Of a stretch of DNA of 64,000 nt, positions 15,917 to 26,702 are shown piece by piece (position 1 is the first letter of the stretch; every line of letters begins with the position of its first letter). A program made the translations under genes and the position numbers. The DNA lies in the NCBI RefSeq assembly GCF_028736155.1, contig NZ_CP117879.1, positions 4,464,001 to 4,528,000 of the forward strand. The letters are read 5' to 3'. This stretch comes from Flavobacterium sp. KACC 22763 (GTDB lineage: Bacteria; Bacteroidota; Bacteroidia; Flavobacteriales; Flavobacteriaceae). The notes under the pieces were generated by a model. The model had not been told where the DNA came from. It worked only from the letters and a program-made list of their open reading frames with translations, and searched no databases.

Positions 15917-18900
15917 AAACGCCTTATATACTACATACGACAATCTGCCAAAAGCAGAGCAGATTGCTAAAAATTTACTAGAAGGAAATCAGGTAAAAAT
16001 GAACATCAGCGGATTGTTAGGATCTGCTGTTTCATTTATTATCCGTTCCGTTTTCAAGAAAACCGAACTGCCTTTTCTGATTGTTTTATACAATAAAGAA
16101 GAAGCGGCGTATTATCTAAACGATCTCGAACAGATGATTGGAGAACAAGATGTATTGTTTTATCCCGCATCATTTCGCCGTCCGTACCAAATTGATGAAA
16201 CCGATAATGCCAATGTTTTGCTTCGTGCAGAGGTTTTAAATAGAATCAATTCTAGAAAAAAGCCAGCCGTAATTGTTACGTATCCAGAAGCACTTTTTGA
16301 GAAAGTAGTTACGAGAAGAGAACTTGATAAAAACACTTTAAAAGTAGCTTTGAACGATAAAATTTCGATTGATTTTATCAACGAAGTTTTGTTTGAATAC
16401 GAATTCAAAAGAGTAGATTTTATTACAGAACCTGGAGAATTTTCAGTTCGTGGAGGAATTGTCGATGTCTTTTCTTTCTCAAACGATCATCCGTACAGAA
16501 TTGAGTTTTTTGGAAACGAAGTAGATAGCATCAGAACTTTTGATGTTGAAACGCAATTATCGGTAGAAACGCATAAAAAAATCACGATTATCCCGAATGT
16601 GGAGAACAAACTTTTTCAGGAAAACCGTGAGAGTTTCTTAGATTATATTTCCGAAAAAACAGTTCTTTTTATTCAAAATACTGAAGGACTTTTTTCTCAG
16701 TTGGACAAACAGTTTGCAAGAGCAGAGGAAGCTTTTGAGAAACTTTCGAAAGAAATAAAACATGCTACGCCAGAACAATTATTTTTAAATCAGGCGTCAT
16801 TTATCAAAAGATCTTTAGATTTTTCAGTTGTAGAATTGGCTTCAAGACCAGTTTATAAAACAACTAAGAAATTCGAATTTCATATTCAGCCACAGCCATC
16901 TTTCAATAAACAATTTGATTTATTGTTGAATAATCTGAGCGACAATCATTTTAACGGATATGTCAATTATCTGTTTTGTTCGAATGATACACAAGCAAAA
17001 CGTTTTCATGATATTTTTGAAAGCTTAGACGAAGCGAATTCTGAAAATATCAGGAAACATTATCACACGATTGTATTGCCGTTGTATCAAGGTTTTATTG
17101 ATGAAGAAAATCAGATTACAGCTTATACCGATCATCAGATTTTTGAGCGTTATCATAAATTCAACATTAAAAACGGATATTCTAAAAAGCAGAATATCAC
17201 TTTAAAAGAATTAACCGCACTTTCTGTAGGTGATTATGTAACGCACATTGATCATGGAATCGGGAAGTTTGGCGGACTGCAGAAAATTCAGGTTGAAGGC
17301 AAAACGCAAGAAGCCATAAAATTGGTTTATGCTGATAATGATATTGTGTATGTGAGTATTCACTCGCTTCATAAAATCTCGAAATACAACGGAAAAGACG
17401 GAACGCCTCCGAAAATCTATAAACTTGGATCGAACGCTTGGAAGGTTTTAAAACAAAAAACCAAAGCGCGTGTCAAACACATTGCATTCAACTTGATTCA
17501 GCTTTATGCAAAACGCCGTTTAGAAAAAGGTTTTCAGTTTGCGCCAGACAGTTATTTACAAAACGAATTAGAAAGTTCGTTTATCTACGAAGATACACCA
17601 GACCAAATGAAATCGACGGCAGAAGTAAAAGCCGATATGGAAAGCGATCGTCCAATGGATCGTTTGGTTTGTGGTGATGTTGGTTTTGGAAAAACGGAAG
17701 TAGCGATTCGTGCTGCTTTTAAAGCCGTTGATAATAGCAAACAAGTAGCGGTTTTAGTTCCGACAACCATTTTGGCGTATCAGCATTATAGAACTTTCTC
17801 TGAACGTTTGAAAGATATGCCGGTTTCAATTGGTTATTTGAACCGATTCAGAACGGCGAAACAAAAAACACAAACCTTAAAAGATTTAGCTGAAGGAAAA
17901 CTAGACATCGTAATTGGAACACATCAGTTAGTAAACAAAAATGTAGTTTTTAAAGATCTTGGTTTATTGATTGTCGATGAGGAACAAAAGTTTGGCGTAA
18001 ACGTAAAAGATAAACTGAAAACTATTGCTGCGAATGTTGATACGCTGACTTTGACAGCAACGCCAATTCCGAGAACTTTACAGTTTTCGTTAATGGCGGC
18101 ACGAGATTTATCGGTAATTACAACGCCTCCGCCAAATCGATATCCTATTGAAACTAATGTGGTTGGTTTTAATGAAGAAATTATCCGTGATGCTATTTCG
18201 TATGAAATTCAGAGAAACGGACAAGTTTTCTTTATCAATAATAGAATTGAAAATATAAAAGAAGTGGCAGGAATGATTCAGCGTTTGGTTCCAAATGCAA
18301 GAGTCGGAATTGGTCACGGACAAATGGATGGTGCCAAACTCGAAGAACTGATGTTAGGTTTCATGAACGGAGATTTTGATGTTTTGGTAGCAACGACAAT
18401 AATCGAAAGTGGTTTAGACGTCCCAAATGCCAACACGATTTTCATCAATAACGCCAATAATTTCGGATTATCAGATTTGCATCAAATGCGCGGTCGAGTA
18501 GGGCGAAGCAATAAAAAAGCATTCTGTTATTTCATCTGTCCGCCGTATTCATCAATGACCGAAGATGCGAGAAAACGTATTCAGGCATTGGAGCAATTTA
18601 GCGAATTAGGAAGCGGTTTCAATATTGCAATGAAAGACCTTGAAATTCGTGGAGCAGGAGATTTATTAGGTGGAGAACAAAGCGGTTTCATCAACGAAAT
18701 TGGTTTTGATACTTATCAAAAAATCATGAATGAAGCGATTGAAGAATTGAAGGAAAACGAATTCAAAGATTTATACCCGGAAGAAAATGATATCGATACC
18801 AAAGAGTATGTAAAAGACATTCAAATTGATGCTGATTTTGAACTTTTATTCCCAGATGAATATATCAACAACGTTTCGGAACGTTTGGTTTTATATAACG

Positions 18901-19274
18901 AATTGGGTGCCATAAAAGACGAAGCTGGTTTACAGGAATTTGAGAAAAAACTAATTGACCGTTTCGGACCATTGCCAAAACCTGCGATTGCACTTCTAAA
19001 TAGCATCAGAATAAAATGGATTGCCACGAAAGTTGGAATAGAGAAATTGGTTTTGAAACAAGGCAAAATGATTGGTTATTTCGTTTCAGATCAGCAGTCT
19101 GATTATTATCAATCTGTGAAGTTCAGAAACGTTTTAAACTTCGTTCAAAAGCATGCTTCACTCTGCAAAATGAAAGAAAAACAAACCGTAAACGGCTTAC
19201 GTTTATTATTGACATTTGAAAATGTGAAGTCTATAAAACGTGCGCTGGAATTGATGGAGTTGTTTGAAGAGTAA
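15909..19274 (+). CDS. mfd: Transcription-repair coupling factor Mfd
   Basis: A 1121-residue SF2 translocase that removes RNA polymerase stalled at DNA lesions and recruits UvrA. Domains are in the expected order: UvrB-like N-terminal region (about 1-330), RNA-polymerase-interacting CarD-like domain near 440 (GDYVTHIDHGIGKFGG), helicase core with Walker A GDVGFGKT (589-596) and Walker B DEEQ (690-693), LTATPIPRTLQ, and the C-terminal TRCF domain. The start is a TTG (MSKNALYTTYDN) that overlaps the lipoprotein gene by 8 bases; the next in-frame ATG would remove about 30 residues of the N-terminal domain. Its last 25 codons have a diverged second copy at 20219-20293. Confidence 0.95.
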   Translation: MSKNALYTTYDNLPKAEQIAKNLLEGNQVKMNISGLLGSAVSFIIRSVFKKTELPFLIVLYNKEEAAYYLNDLEQMIGEQDVLFYPASFRRPYQIDETDNANVLLRAEVLNRINSRKKPAVIVTYPEALFEKVVTRRELDKNTLKVALNDKISIDFINEVLFEYEFKRVDFITEPGEFSVRGGIVDVFSFSNDHPYRIEFFGNEVDSIRTFDVETQLSVETHKKITIIPNVENKLFQENRESFLDYISEKTVLFIQNTEGLFSQLDKQFARAEEAFEKLSKEIKHATPEQLFLNQASFIKRSLDFSVVELASRPVYKTTKKFEFHIQPQPSFNKQFDLLLNNLSDNHFNGYVNYLFCSNDTQAKRFHDIFESLDEANSENIRKHYHTIVLPLYQGFIDEENQITAYTDHQIFERYHKFNIKNGYSKKQNITLKELTALSVGDYVTHIDHGIGKFGGLQKIQVEGKTQEAIKLVYADNDIVYVSIHSLHKISKYNGKDGTPPKIYKLGSNAWKVLKQKTKARVKHIAFNLIQLYAKRRLEKGFQFAPDSYLQNELESSFIYEDTPDQMKSTAEVKADMESDRPMDRLVCGDVGFGKTEVAIRAAFKAVDNSKQVAVLVPTTILAYQHYRTFSERLKDMPVSIGYLNRFRTAKQKTQTLKDLAEGKLDIVIGTHQLVNKNVVFKDLGLLIVDEEQKFGVNVKDKLKTIAANVDTLTLTATPIPRTLQFSLMAARDLSVITTPPPNRYPIETNVVGFNEEIIRDAISYEIQRNGQVFFINNRIENIKEVAGMIQRLVPNARVGIGHGQMDGAKLEELMLGFMNGDFDVLVATTIIESGLDVPNANTIFINNANNFGLSDLHQMRGRVGRSNKKAFCYFICPPYSSMTEDARKRIQALEQFSELGSGFNIAMKDLEIRGAGDLLGGEQSGFINEIGFDTYQKIMNEAIEELKENEFKDLYPEENDIDTKEYVKDIQIDADFELLFPDEYINNVSERLVLYNELGAIKDEAGLQEFEKKLIDRFGPLPKPAIALLNSIRIKWIATKVGIEKLVLKQGKMIGYFVSDQQSDYYQSVKFRNVLNFVQKHASLCKMKEKQTVNGLRLLLTFENVKSIKRALELMELFEE

Positions 19275-19316
19275 AGTTTGAGTTAATTGTTTTGTGTTAA
19301 ATTAGTCTTACCATAT

Positions 19317-20183
19317 ATGAGTAAAAAAATTAGAATATTTTATTTTTTGATTTTAGTTATTGTTTGTAGCTGTAGTTCTGATAATTCTACCGAAAATAAT
19401 CCAAATTTAAACAAGGGATTATTAAAATCTGTAGATTCTGGAAAGGATGGTAAAGAAGAATTTGAATATGAAAACGGATATTTAACGAAAGTAATTCCTA
19501 ATACGCCTGGAATAATGATAACGGAATATCGGTATGAGTATAATAATAAAGGAAAGCTTATAGCTTCAATAACTTTAATAGCAAATGAAAAACTTAAAAG
19601 TTCTTACTCCTATGATACTCAGAATAGATTAATTAAAGTAGTTAAAGAAGGTACGGCTGATTATTCAGTATTAGAATATTTTTCGGATAAAATTATTGTA
19701 AAAAATCATATTGAAACAGCTTTAAATAAACCTAAAGATTTAATTTCTGAAGTATACATTGATAATAATGGAAGAATAATTAAAACGATTCAAATTCCTC
19801 CTTCTAATTTTGATGAATATTTAATTAAGGAGTTTAAATATGATAGTAATGGTAACGTTGTACAGGTTATCAATCGTGAAAATACAAATCAAGCACCGGG
19901 CTTAATTGTTGATTATGAATATGATAACAAAAAGAGTCCTGAATATTTAAGTTATAAATATTATAATGAAAGTCTTTACTATTGGATGTTTAGCAATACC
20001 AATTCAATAATTGCTATGTCGCCTAACAATATTATTTCAATAAAAAGTCCTACGAGTTCTGTTATAAGGCAGATGACATATAATGAAGATAATTTTCCAA
20101 TTAATATCATTCATTCTATTTATCAAGGGAGTTCATCCACTCCTTCATCTACAAGTAACAAAACTTATAAATATTATGAGTAA
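19317..20183 (+). CDS. Lipoprotein with YD-like repeats, accessory gene
   Basis: A 288-residue predicted lipoprotein. From the ATG at 19317 the protein starts MSKKIRIFYFLILVIVCSC, a signal peptide with a lipobox at Cys17 or Cys19; an earlier non-ATG start would spoil this. The mature part consists of short beta repeats such as FEYENGYLTKV, YRYEYNNKGKLI, SYDTQNRLIKV and FKYDSNGNVVQV, a pattern related to Rhs/YD repeats and to the large family of Bacteroidota lipoproteins with such repeats. The function is unknown. It is more AT-rich than mfd and is bracketed by mfd and a duplicated mfd tail, so it looks like an inserted gene. Confidence 0.78.
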   Translation: MSKKIRIFYFLILVIVCSCSSDNSTENNPNLNKGLLKSVDSGKDGKEEFEYENGYLTKVIPNTPGIMITEYRYEYNNKGKLIASITLIANEKLKSSYSYDTQNRLIKVVKEGTADYSVLEYFSDKIIVKNHIETALNKPKDLISEVYIDNNGRIIKTIQIPPSNFDEYLIKEFKYDSNGNVVQVINRENTNQAPGLIVDYEYDNKKSPEYLSYKYYNESLYYWMFSNTNSIIAMSPNNIISIKSPTSSVIRQMTYNEDNFPINIIHSIYQGSSSTPSSTSNKTYKYYE

Positions 20184-20218
20184 AAAATGTCCAATAGTCT
20201 CGATTTGTAATCTGTGCC

Positions 20219-20293
20219 CGTTTTCTATTGACTTTCGAAAATGTGAAATATATAAAATGTGCGCTGGAGTTAATGGAATTGTTTGAGGAGTAA
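20219..20293 (+). pseudogene. Duplicated 3' end of mfd
   Basis: These 75 bases align without gaps to the last 25 codons of mfd including the stop (19200-19274). By eye there are 11 differences: 8 are silent and 3 change an amino acid (Leu to Phe, Ser to Tyr, Arg to Cys). The translated copy ends ALELMELFEE like Mfd. The strongly silent pattern means the copy diverged while it was still a working mfd end, so one of the two ends probably came from another lineage. The hairpin terminator directly after it (20317-20348) is likely the original mfd terminator. Confidence 0.88.
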
Positions 20294-20316
20294 AAGATAA
20301 CATGTAACTATTATTT

Positions 20317-20354
20317 AAAGGCTTTTGATTTAAAAATCGGAAGCTTTTTTCTTT
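20317..20354 (+). terminator. Terminator after the duplicated mfd tail
   Basis: A hairpin with arms AAAGGCTT (20317-20324) and AAGCTTTT (20341-20348), with additional inner GATT/AATC pairs, is followed by a T-rich tract. It probably belonged to the ancestral mfd transcription unit. Confidence 0.75.
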
Positions 20355-20420
20355 TTAAGATATTGGCTTTATTTATTGTTTTAAAGACTTTTAAATGAAG
20401 TTTTTACTTTTAGAGAAATG

Positions 20421-20428
20421 TACATTTG
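20421..20428 (+). promoter_or_regulatory. -7 promoter element of the orphan gene at 20455
   Basis: TACATTTG matches TAnnTTTG. An ATG at 20440 would lie almost at the transcription start, which favours the second in-frame ATG at 20455 as the true start. Confidence 0.55.
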
Positions 20429-20454
20429 CAGCATTGTAAATGATTAATAGTAAC

Positions 20455-21063
20455 ATGGAAAACGAGATAAAAACATTAAAAGATTTTGTAGAAGGAATTA
20501 TAACTTCTAAAGATTTTGAAAAAGTATTGTTTGAAAACACAAAATTACAGGAACTGCTTTTAGATGATACTTTAAAGCTACAAAATACATATATAGGAAA
20601 TTCAACAATATTTTTATATTTAGTTGAACAAAAAATGCAAAGTATAGGAGGTCGATTGAATGCACAAGGGGCTGTAGAATTGTTTTTGACCAAGAAGGGA
20701 ATTAGTTTTAAAAAATATGAAAAATATAGTGATGATTACGGTCTTATATTAGACTCACAACCAAAATATATTGATGCAGATCTTGATTTTATTGAAAAGT
20801 ATATTTTGCCATCAGAAGTAAATAAATCAAAATTAGAGTTGAAAAAAGAGATGAAAGATCGATTTTCAACCCTATTTAAATATCAAACGAAACCGCCAAA
20901 ATGGATTCAAAACCCAAATTGGATTATAAAAGAAGAAAAGCCACTTTTCTTTTTAGGGCAATTTGAAATTAAAAATTGTGATATTTTTCATGATGATGGA
21001 ATGGTTTATTTGTTTGTAAACGAATCAACAGGTGAAATAGAAACTGTGAAACAATTTTATTAG
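20455..21063 (+). CDS. Orphan cytosolic protein, possibly immunity-like
   Basis: A 202-residue protein without signal peptide or membrane segment. I do not recognise a family with confidence. It is rich in Lys, Glu and aromatic residues. The C-terminal third (about 145-202) has the pattern PPKWIQNPNW...EKPLFFLGQFEI...FHDDGMVYLFVN, which resembles small stand-alone immunity or antitoxin-like proteins found in Bacteroidota, but no partner toxin is adjacent. It is AT-rich, has its own -7 element and terminator, and lies just beyond the insertion at the mfd 3' end. The start at 20455 was chosen over 20440 because of the promoter position. Confidence 0.65.
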   Translation: MENEIKTLKDFVEGIITSKDFEKVLFENTKLQELLLDDTLKLQNTYIGNSTIFLYLVEQKMQSIGGRLNAQGAVELFLTKKGISFKKYEKYSDDYGLILDSQPKYIDADLDFIEKYILPSEVNKSKLELKKEMKDRFSTLFKYQTKPPKWIQNPNWIIKEEKPLFFLGQFEIKNCDIFHDDGMVYLFVNESTGEIETVKQFY

Positions 21064-21064
21064 A

Positions 21065-21095
21065 AAAAGGCGTATAAAGAAATTATACGCCTTTT
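21065..21095. terminator. Bidirectional terminator between orphan gene and secreted amylase
   Basis: A perfect 13-bp inverted repeat (21065-21077 with 21083-21095) with core AGGCGTATAA has A-runs before and T-runs after, and lies between two converging genes. Confidence 0.88.
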
Positions 21096-21116
21096 AATTT
21101 TATTCTAAAAATCAAC

Positions 21117-24100
21117 TTATTTAACTATCAGTTTTTTAGTCACATTAAAATCTTTAGAAATAATATTTACTATATAAACTCCTGTAGATAAATGATGATT
21201 AACTTGTCCTGATGCAGAAAGTCTTTCTGTCAAAAGAGTTCTTCCGTTCAAATCAGAAACGAAAATTTTTGCAGCATCTCCAATTGCTAATTCTGGCATT
21301 AAAATATTAAATACATTGTTTGTCGCTGGATTTGGGTAAATACCGATTACTGGTTCCGTTGCAGAAACTTCTTCAGCATTTAAAGCCATTTTTGATGTTC
21401 CAACTGTTGTTGGTTCCAATTGCCATTGCGCGCTGTACCAGCCGTCTTGCGAATTTCCGTATTGTGCCGAACCTGTCTGGTTTTCGATATGAATAATATT
21501 TCCTGTCTGCCATCTGTTTCTTAAACGAACCCAAGTTCCGTCAATGTAATCGCTTGACCATTGCGCGCTCCAGAAAGTGGTATCAGTAATATTACATTGA
21601 ACTGTTCCTGTTTGGCCTTCAATATTCATCAATTCACCAGTTGCTGCATTTTTAAGAACAAAATATGTGGCGTCAATAGCGATTTTTTGCCATTTATAAT
21701 TGTTGCCAGAAACGGTTGTTCCGTAACCTGTGTTTGTTCCAGCATCAGATAAATAAGCGCCAGTCCATCTGTTTTTGATCGTGTAATAATTTCCTCCTCC
21801 AGAAGCTGTTGTAACCGATACTAAACATGTACTAGTTTTGTTTCCGTCAACAGTTGTAACGGTAATTGTCGCTGTTCCATTCGCGACAGCGGTAATTAAA
21901 CCAGAAGAATTTACGGTCGCCACAGCCGTATTGTTTGAGCTATATGTTACCGATTTGTTAGTTGCATTTGCAGGAAGAATTGTTGGGGTCAATTGCTGTG
22001 TTCCGCCAACATTTAATGAAGCTGTCGTTGGACTTAAACTTACACTTGTAACAGCAACACCAGTTCCTGGATTAGAATCGTACCAAGTGCTGTTCATGTA
22101 CCATCCGTTTTTATCTCTGCTTAAATCGGCTGTTTGGTTTGTTCCATCATTGAAAATTAAATTGGTCGAAGTTACATTGGTAAAAGTATAGCTGTACCAT
22201 CCATTTCCAGCATCGGTCATGTTTACTCCTGGCCAGTTTACAGTTGCTAAAACTCCTGTTGGTAAAGCATTCCAATAGTAGATTTTAATTCCAGTTCCCC
22301 AATTTGATGGTTTATAGAAATAAACAGTAAAATTGGTATTCGGATTAACCGTAATAGTTGCCGAAGCCGTTTTGTTTCCGTCTTGTGTTGTTGCTATGAT
22401 TGTTGCAGTTCCCGCTGCGACAGCTGTAACAAGCCCGCTTGAATTTACCGTTGCAACTGCTGTATTGTTTGATGACCAAGTTACATTTTTGTTTGTTGCA
22501 TTTGTTGGCGAAATCGTTGCTGTAAGCTGTTGTGTGTTTCCTGCATATAAACTTGCAGAAGTTGGTGAAACCGCTACCGAAGAAACAGGAATCGTAGAAA
22601 CAGTTATAGCTGAAGTTGCTGTTTTGTTTCCGTCAGCAGTTGTAACCGTAATAGTTGTTGTTCCAGCAGAAACTGCCGTAACTAACCCAGATGCGTTTAC
22701 TGTTGCTACAGCCGTATTGCTAGAAGACCAGCTCACATTCTGATTTGTAGCATTTGCAGGTGCAATTGTAGGGTTTAATTGCTGTGTTGATCCTAAACCA
22801 ACAGTTACCGTAGTTGGACTAACAGAAACGCCAGTAACCGCTACAACAGGAGCATTTGTATTAGTTAAAACCAAATATTCATACGCAGCAAAATTACGTG
22901 TAGAACCTGCAGTTAAAGTTACCGAAGCATTATTGTTATACGGATTTACATAAGTTCCTGCTAAGGCTGCTGGAATAACATACGATTTAGCCGCATTTCT
23001 CAAATTCGACATTACGATTACTTTTTCTGTTCCTAAAGTTTTAGTGAAAATGCTGATGTCATCATTTGCGTAAGTAGTCAAATCACCGCGACGTATAGCT
23101 GCACTTTGTGTTCTAAAATTTAGAATCTTAGCAAAATCGGCTGCAGCGGTAGGGTTTTGTGACCAGTTGAATTTGAAGTTTGTCCAAGGCCAATCGGTTT
23201 TTGGTTCGTAATCTATTTCCTGTCCGCTCATTAAAAAAGGAACGCCTCTCATGTAAGCTGAAACTAAGAAATTGGCAACTATTCCGTTATGATTTTTAAA
23301 TACAACAAATGGTCTTCTCACACCATCATCATTGGTGTAAGTATCGTGATTTCCAGTATATCTAACGATTTGCTGATTTCCAGTTGCTTTAGCATATTCA
23401 TATGTCGTCTGATCTTGAATTCTTTGAGAAACAGGTCCTCCACTAGCAATATCATATAAACCAGCGTGAAACCATCGGTCTCCATAATTCATGTCAAAAC
23501 CAACTTCAAAGTTTTCTTGTCTGTCTCCTTCGGCTAACATTAATAATTTATGAGATGTAATTCCTCTAAGGTTAGAATTAACTTCTGACCAGAAATCTAA
23601 AGGAGGATTGTTTGCATAATCGCAACGATAACCGTCAACGTTTGCAGCGAAAATCCAGTAGCGCATGGCATCTTTTATGGCTGCTCGTGTAGCAGAACTA
23701 TTAAGATCAAGCGCAGCAATATCAGAGAAGTTTCCTAATTGCTGAATTGTAGTTCCAGTTCGTTTATAATATTCAGGATGCGAAACGGTCCAGACATTGT
23801 CCCAAGAAGTTCCATTGATGGCAATATCCAAAATCACAGCCATTCCGCGGCTGTGTGCACCATCAACCAAAGTTCTTAAATCAGCCAAAGAACCATATTC
23901 AGAACCAACGGCTTTAAAATCTTTGATACAATAGGGCGAAGCCGAACTTCGGGAATCGGTGCCGTGGGGAAAAATAGGCATTAAATAAATAACATTTGTT
24001 CCAAGTGCTTTTATATTGTCTAATCTAGCGGTTACTCCGGCTAAATCTCCGTTGGCACTAAACGGACGAATATGCACTTGATACATATTGATATCTCTCG

Positions 24101-24233
24101 TATCAGGAACACCAGCAAATGGTGTCCCGTATTGAGCAGGATCTTGTGCATAAACTGAACCTGCAAACAATAATAGAAAGCAAAATATTGCTTTGGTAAT
24201 ATGAAATAATCTAGTGGTAATTTTGATTTTCAT
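21117..24233 (-). CDS. Secreted multidomain GH13 alpha-amylase-like protein (T9SS)
   Basis: A 1038-residue secreted glycoside hydrolase family 13 protein acting on alpha-glucans. After the signal peptide (about 1-30) comes the GH13 barrel (about 45-440) with nucleophile Asp205 (GYRCDYANN), acid/base Glu235 (LMLAEGD) and Asp297 (TGNHDT). Region I reads DIAINGTSWD, with Gly where most members have His. Then follow two BIG2 Ig-like domains (about 465-625), a CBM26-like starch-binding module (about 633-716), a third BIG2 domain (about 728-808), a ricin-like beta-trefoil region (about 811-940, repeated IENQTG) and a T9SS sorting domain (about 964-1038). I use the ATG at 24233; the one at 24263 adds ten polar residues before the signal peptide. 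It is the last gene of the sus locus. Confidence 0.92.
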   Translation of the reverse strand: MKIKITTRLFHITKAIFCFLLLFAGSVYAQDPAQYGTPFAGVPDTRDINMYQVHIRPFSANGDLAGVTARLDNIKALGTNVIYLMPIFPHGTDSRSSASPYCIKDFKAVGSEYGSLADLRTLVDGAHSRGMAVILDIAINGTSWDNVWTVSHPEYYKRTGTTIQQLGNFSDIAALDLNSSATRAAIKDAMRYWIFAANVDGYRCDYANNPPLDFWSEVNSNLRGITSHKLLMLAEGDRQENFEVGFDMNYGDRWFHAGLYDIASGGPVSQRIQDQTTYEYAKATGNQQIVRYTGNHDTYTNDDGVRRPFVVFKNHNGIVANFLVSAYMRGVPFLMSGQEIDYEPKTDWPWTNFKFNWSQNPTAAADFAKILNFRTQSAAIRRGDLTTYANDDISIFTKTLGTEKVIVMSNLRNAAKSYVIPAALAGTYVNPYNNNASVTLTAGSTRNFAAYEYLVLTNTNAPVVAVTGVSVSPTTVTVGLGSTQQLNPTIAPANATNQNVSWSSSNTAVATVNASGLVTAVSAGTTTITVTTADGNKTATSAITVSTIPVSSVAVSPTSASLYAGNTQQLTATISPTNATNKNVTWSSNNTAVATVNSSGLVTAVAAGTATIIATTQDGNKTASATITVNPNTNFTVYFYKPSNWGTGIKIYYWNALPTGVLATVNWPGVNMTDAGNGWYSYTFTNVTSTNLIFNDGTNQTADLSRDKNGWYMNSTWYDSNPGTGVAVTSVSLSPTTASLNVGGTQQLTPTILPANATNKSVTYSSNNTAVATVNSSGLITAVANGTATITVTTVDGNKTSTCLVSVTTASGGGNYYTIKNRWTGAYLSDAGTNTGYGTTVSGNNYKWQKIAIDATYFVLKNAATGELMNIEGQTGTVQCNITDTTFWSAQWSSDYIDGTWVRLRNRWQTGNIIHIENQTGSAQYGNSQDGWYSAQWQLEPTTVGTSKMALNAEEVSATEPVIGIYPNPATNNVFNILMPELAIGDAAKIFVSDLNGRTLLTERLSASGQVNHHLSTGVYIVNIISKDFNVTKKLIVK

Positions 24234-24357
24234 AATAATAGTTTTTTGCATGCTTGTCGGCATTTATAACTAAAATTCATTCTCACTCGCATTGTTTTTA
24301 AATTCGACAAACATTTTGTGGTTAATAGTTTTCAAAATAGTAAGTTTTAATTTTGCT

Positions 24358-24365
24358 CAAAAATA
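24358..24365 (-). promoter_or_regulatory. Possible -7 element of the secreted amylase gene
   Basis: The minus strand reads TATTTTTG, fitting TAnnTTTG, about 125 bases upstream of the start at 24233. It lies between the gene and an inverted repeat, so the amylase gene may be transcribed separately from the rest of the locus. Confidence 0.4.
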
Positions 24366-24377
24366 AGCATAGGTTTC

Positions 24378-24455
24378 TTGCCACGAATTACACGAATTAG
24401 CACAAATTTTCATTTGCGGTTTTTTAATTTGTGGAATTCGCGTAATTCGTGGCAA
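24378..24455. repeat. Long imperfect inverted repeat, GCCACGAATT family
   Basis: Arms at 24378-24398 and 24435-24455 (core GCCACGAATTACACGAATT) match with a single mismatch, and pairing extends inward over a CACAAATT/AATTTGTG segment. It lies between the GH97 and secreted amylase genes and may act as a terminator or REP-like element. Repeats of this sequence type recur in Bacteroidota genomes. Confidence 0.8.
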
Positions 24456-24509
24456 AAAACTTAGAAACTGAGTGTTTCAGTTCCGATAGCTATTGGGATA
24501 GCACCTAAA

Positions 24510-26702
<2,193 letters not shown>

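Noticed and set aside
20083..20286. 67-codon frame with CxxC-like cysteines crossing the mfd tail copy
   Set aside because: It is out of frame with both the lipoprotein gene and the mfd tail; the cysteines come from the shifted reading of those sequences.
21838..22743. Two plus-strand open frames of 117 and 136 codons with Val/Thr-rich translations
   Set aside because: They are antisense to the Ig-like repeats of the secreted amylase; the composition simply mirrors repeated Thr/Val codons.
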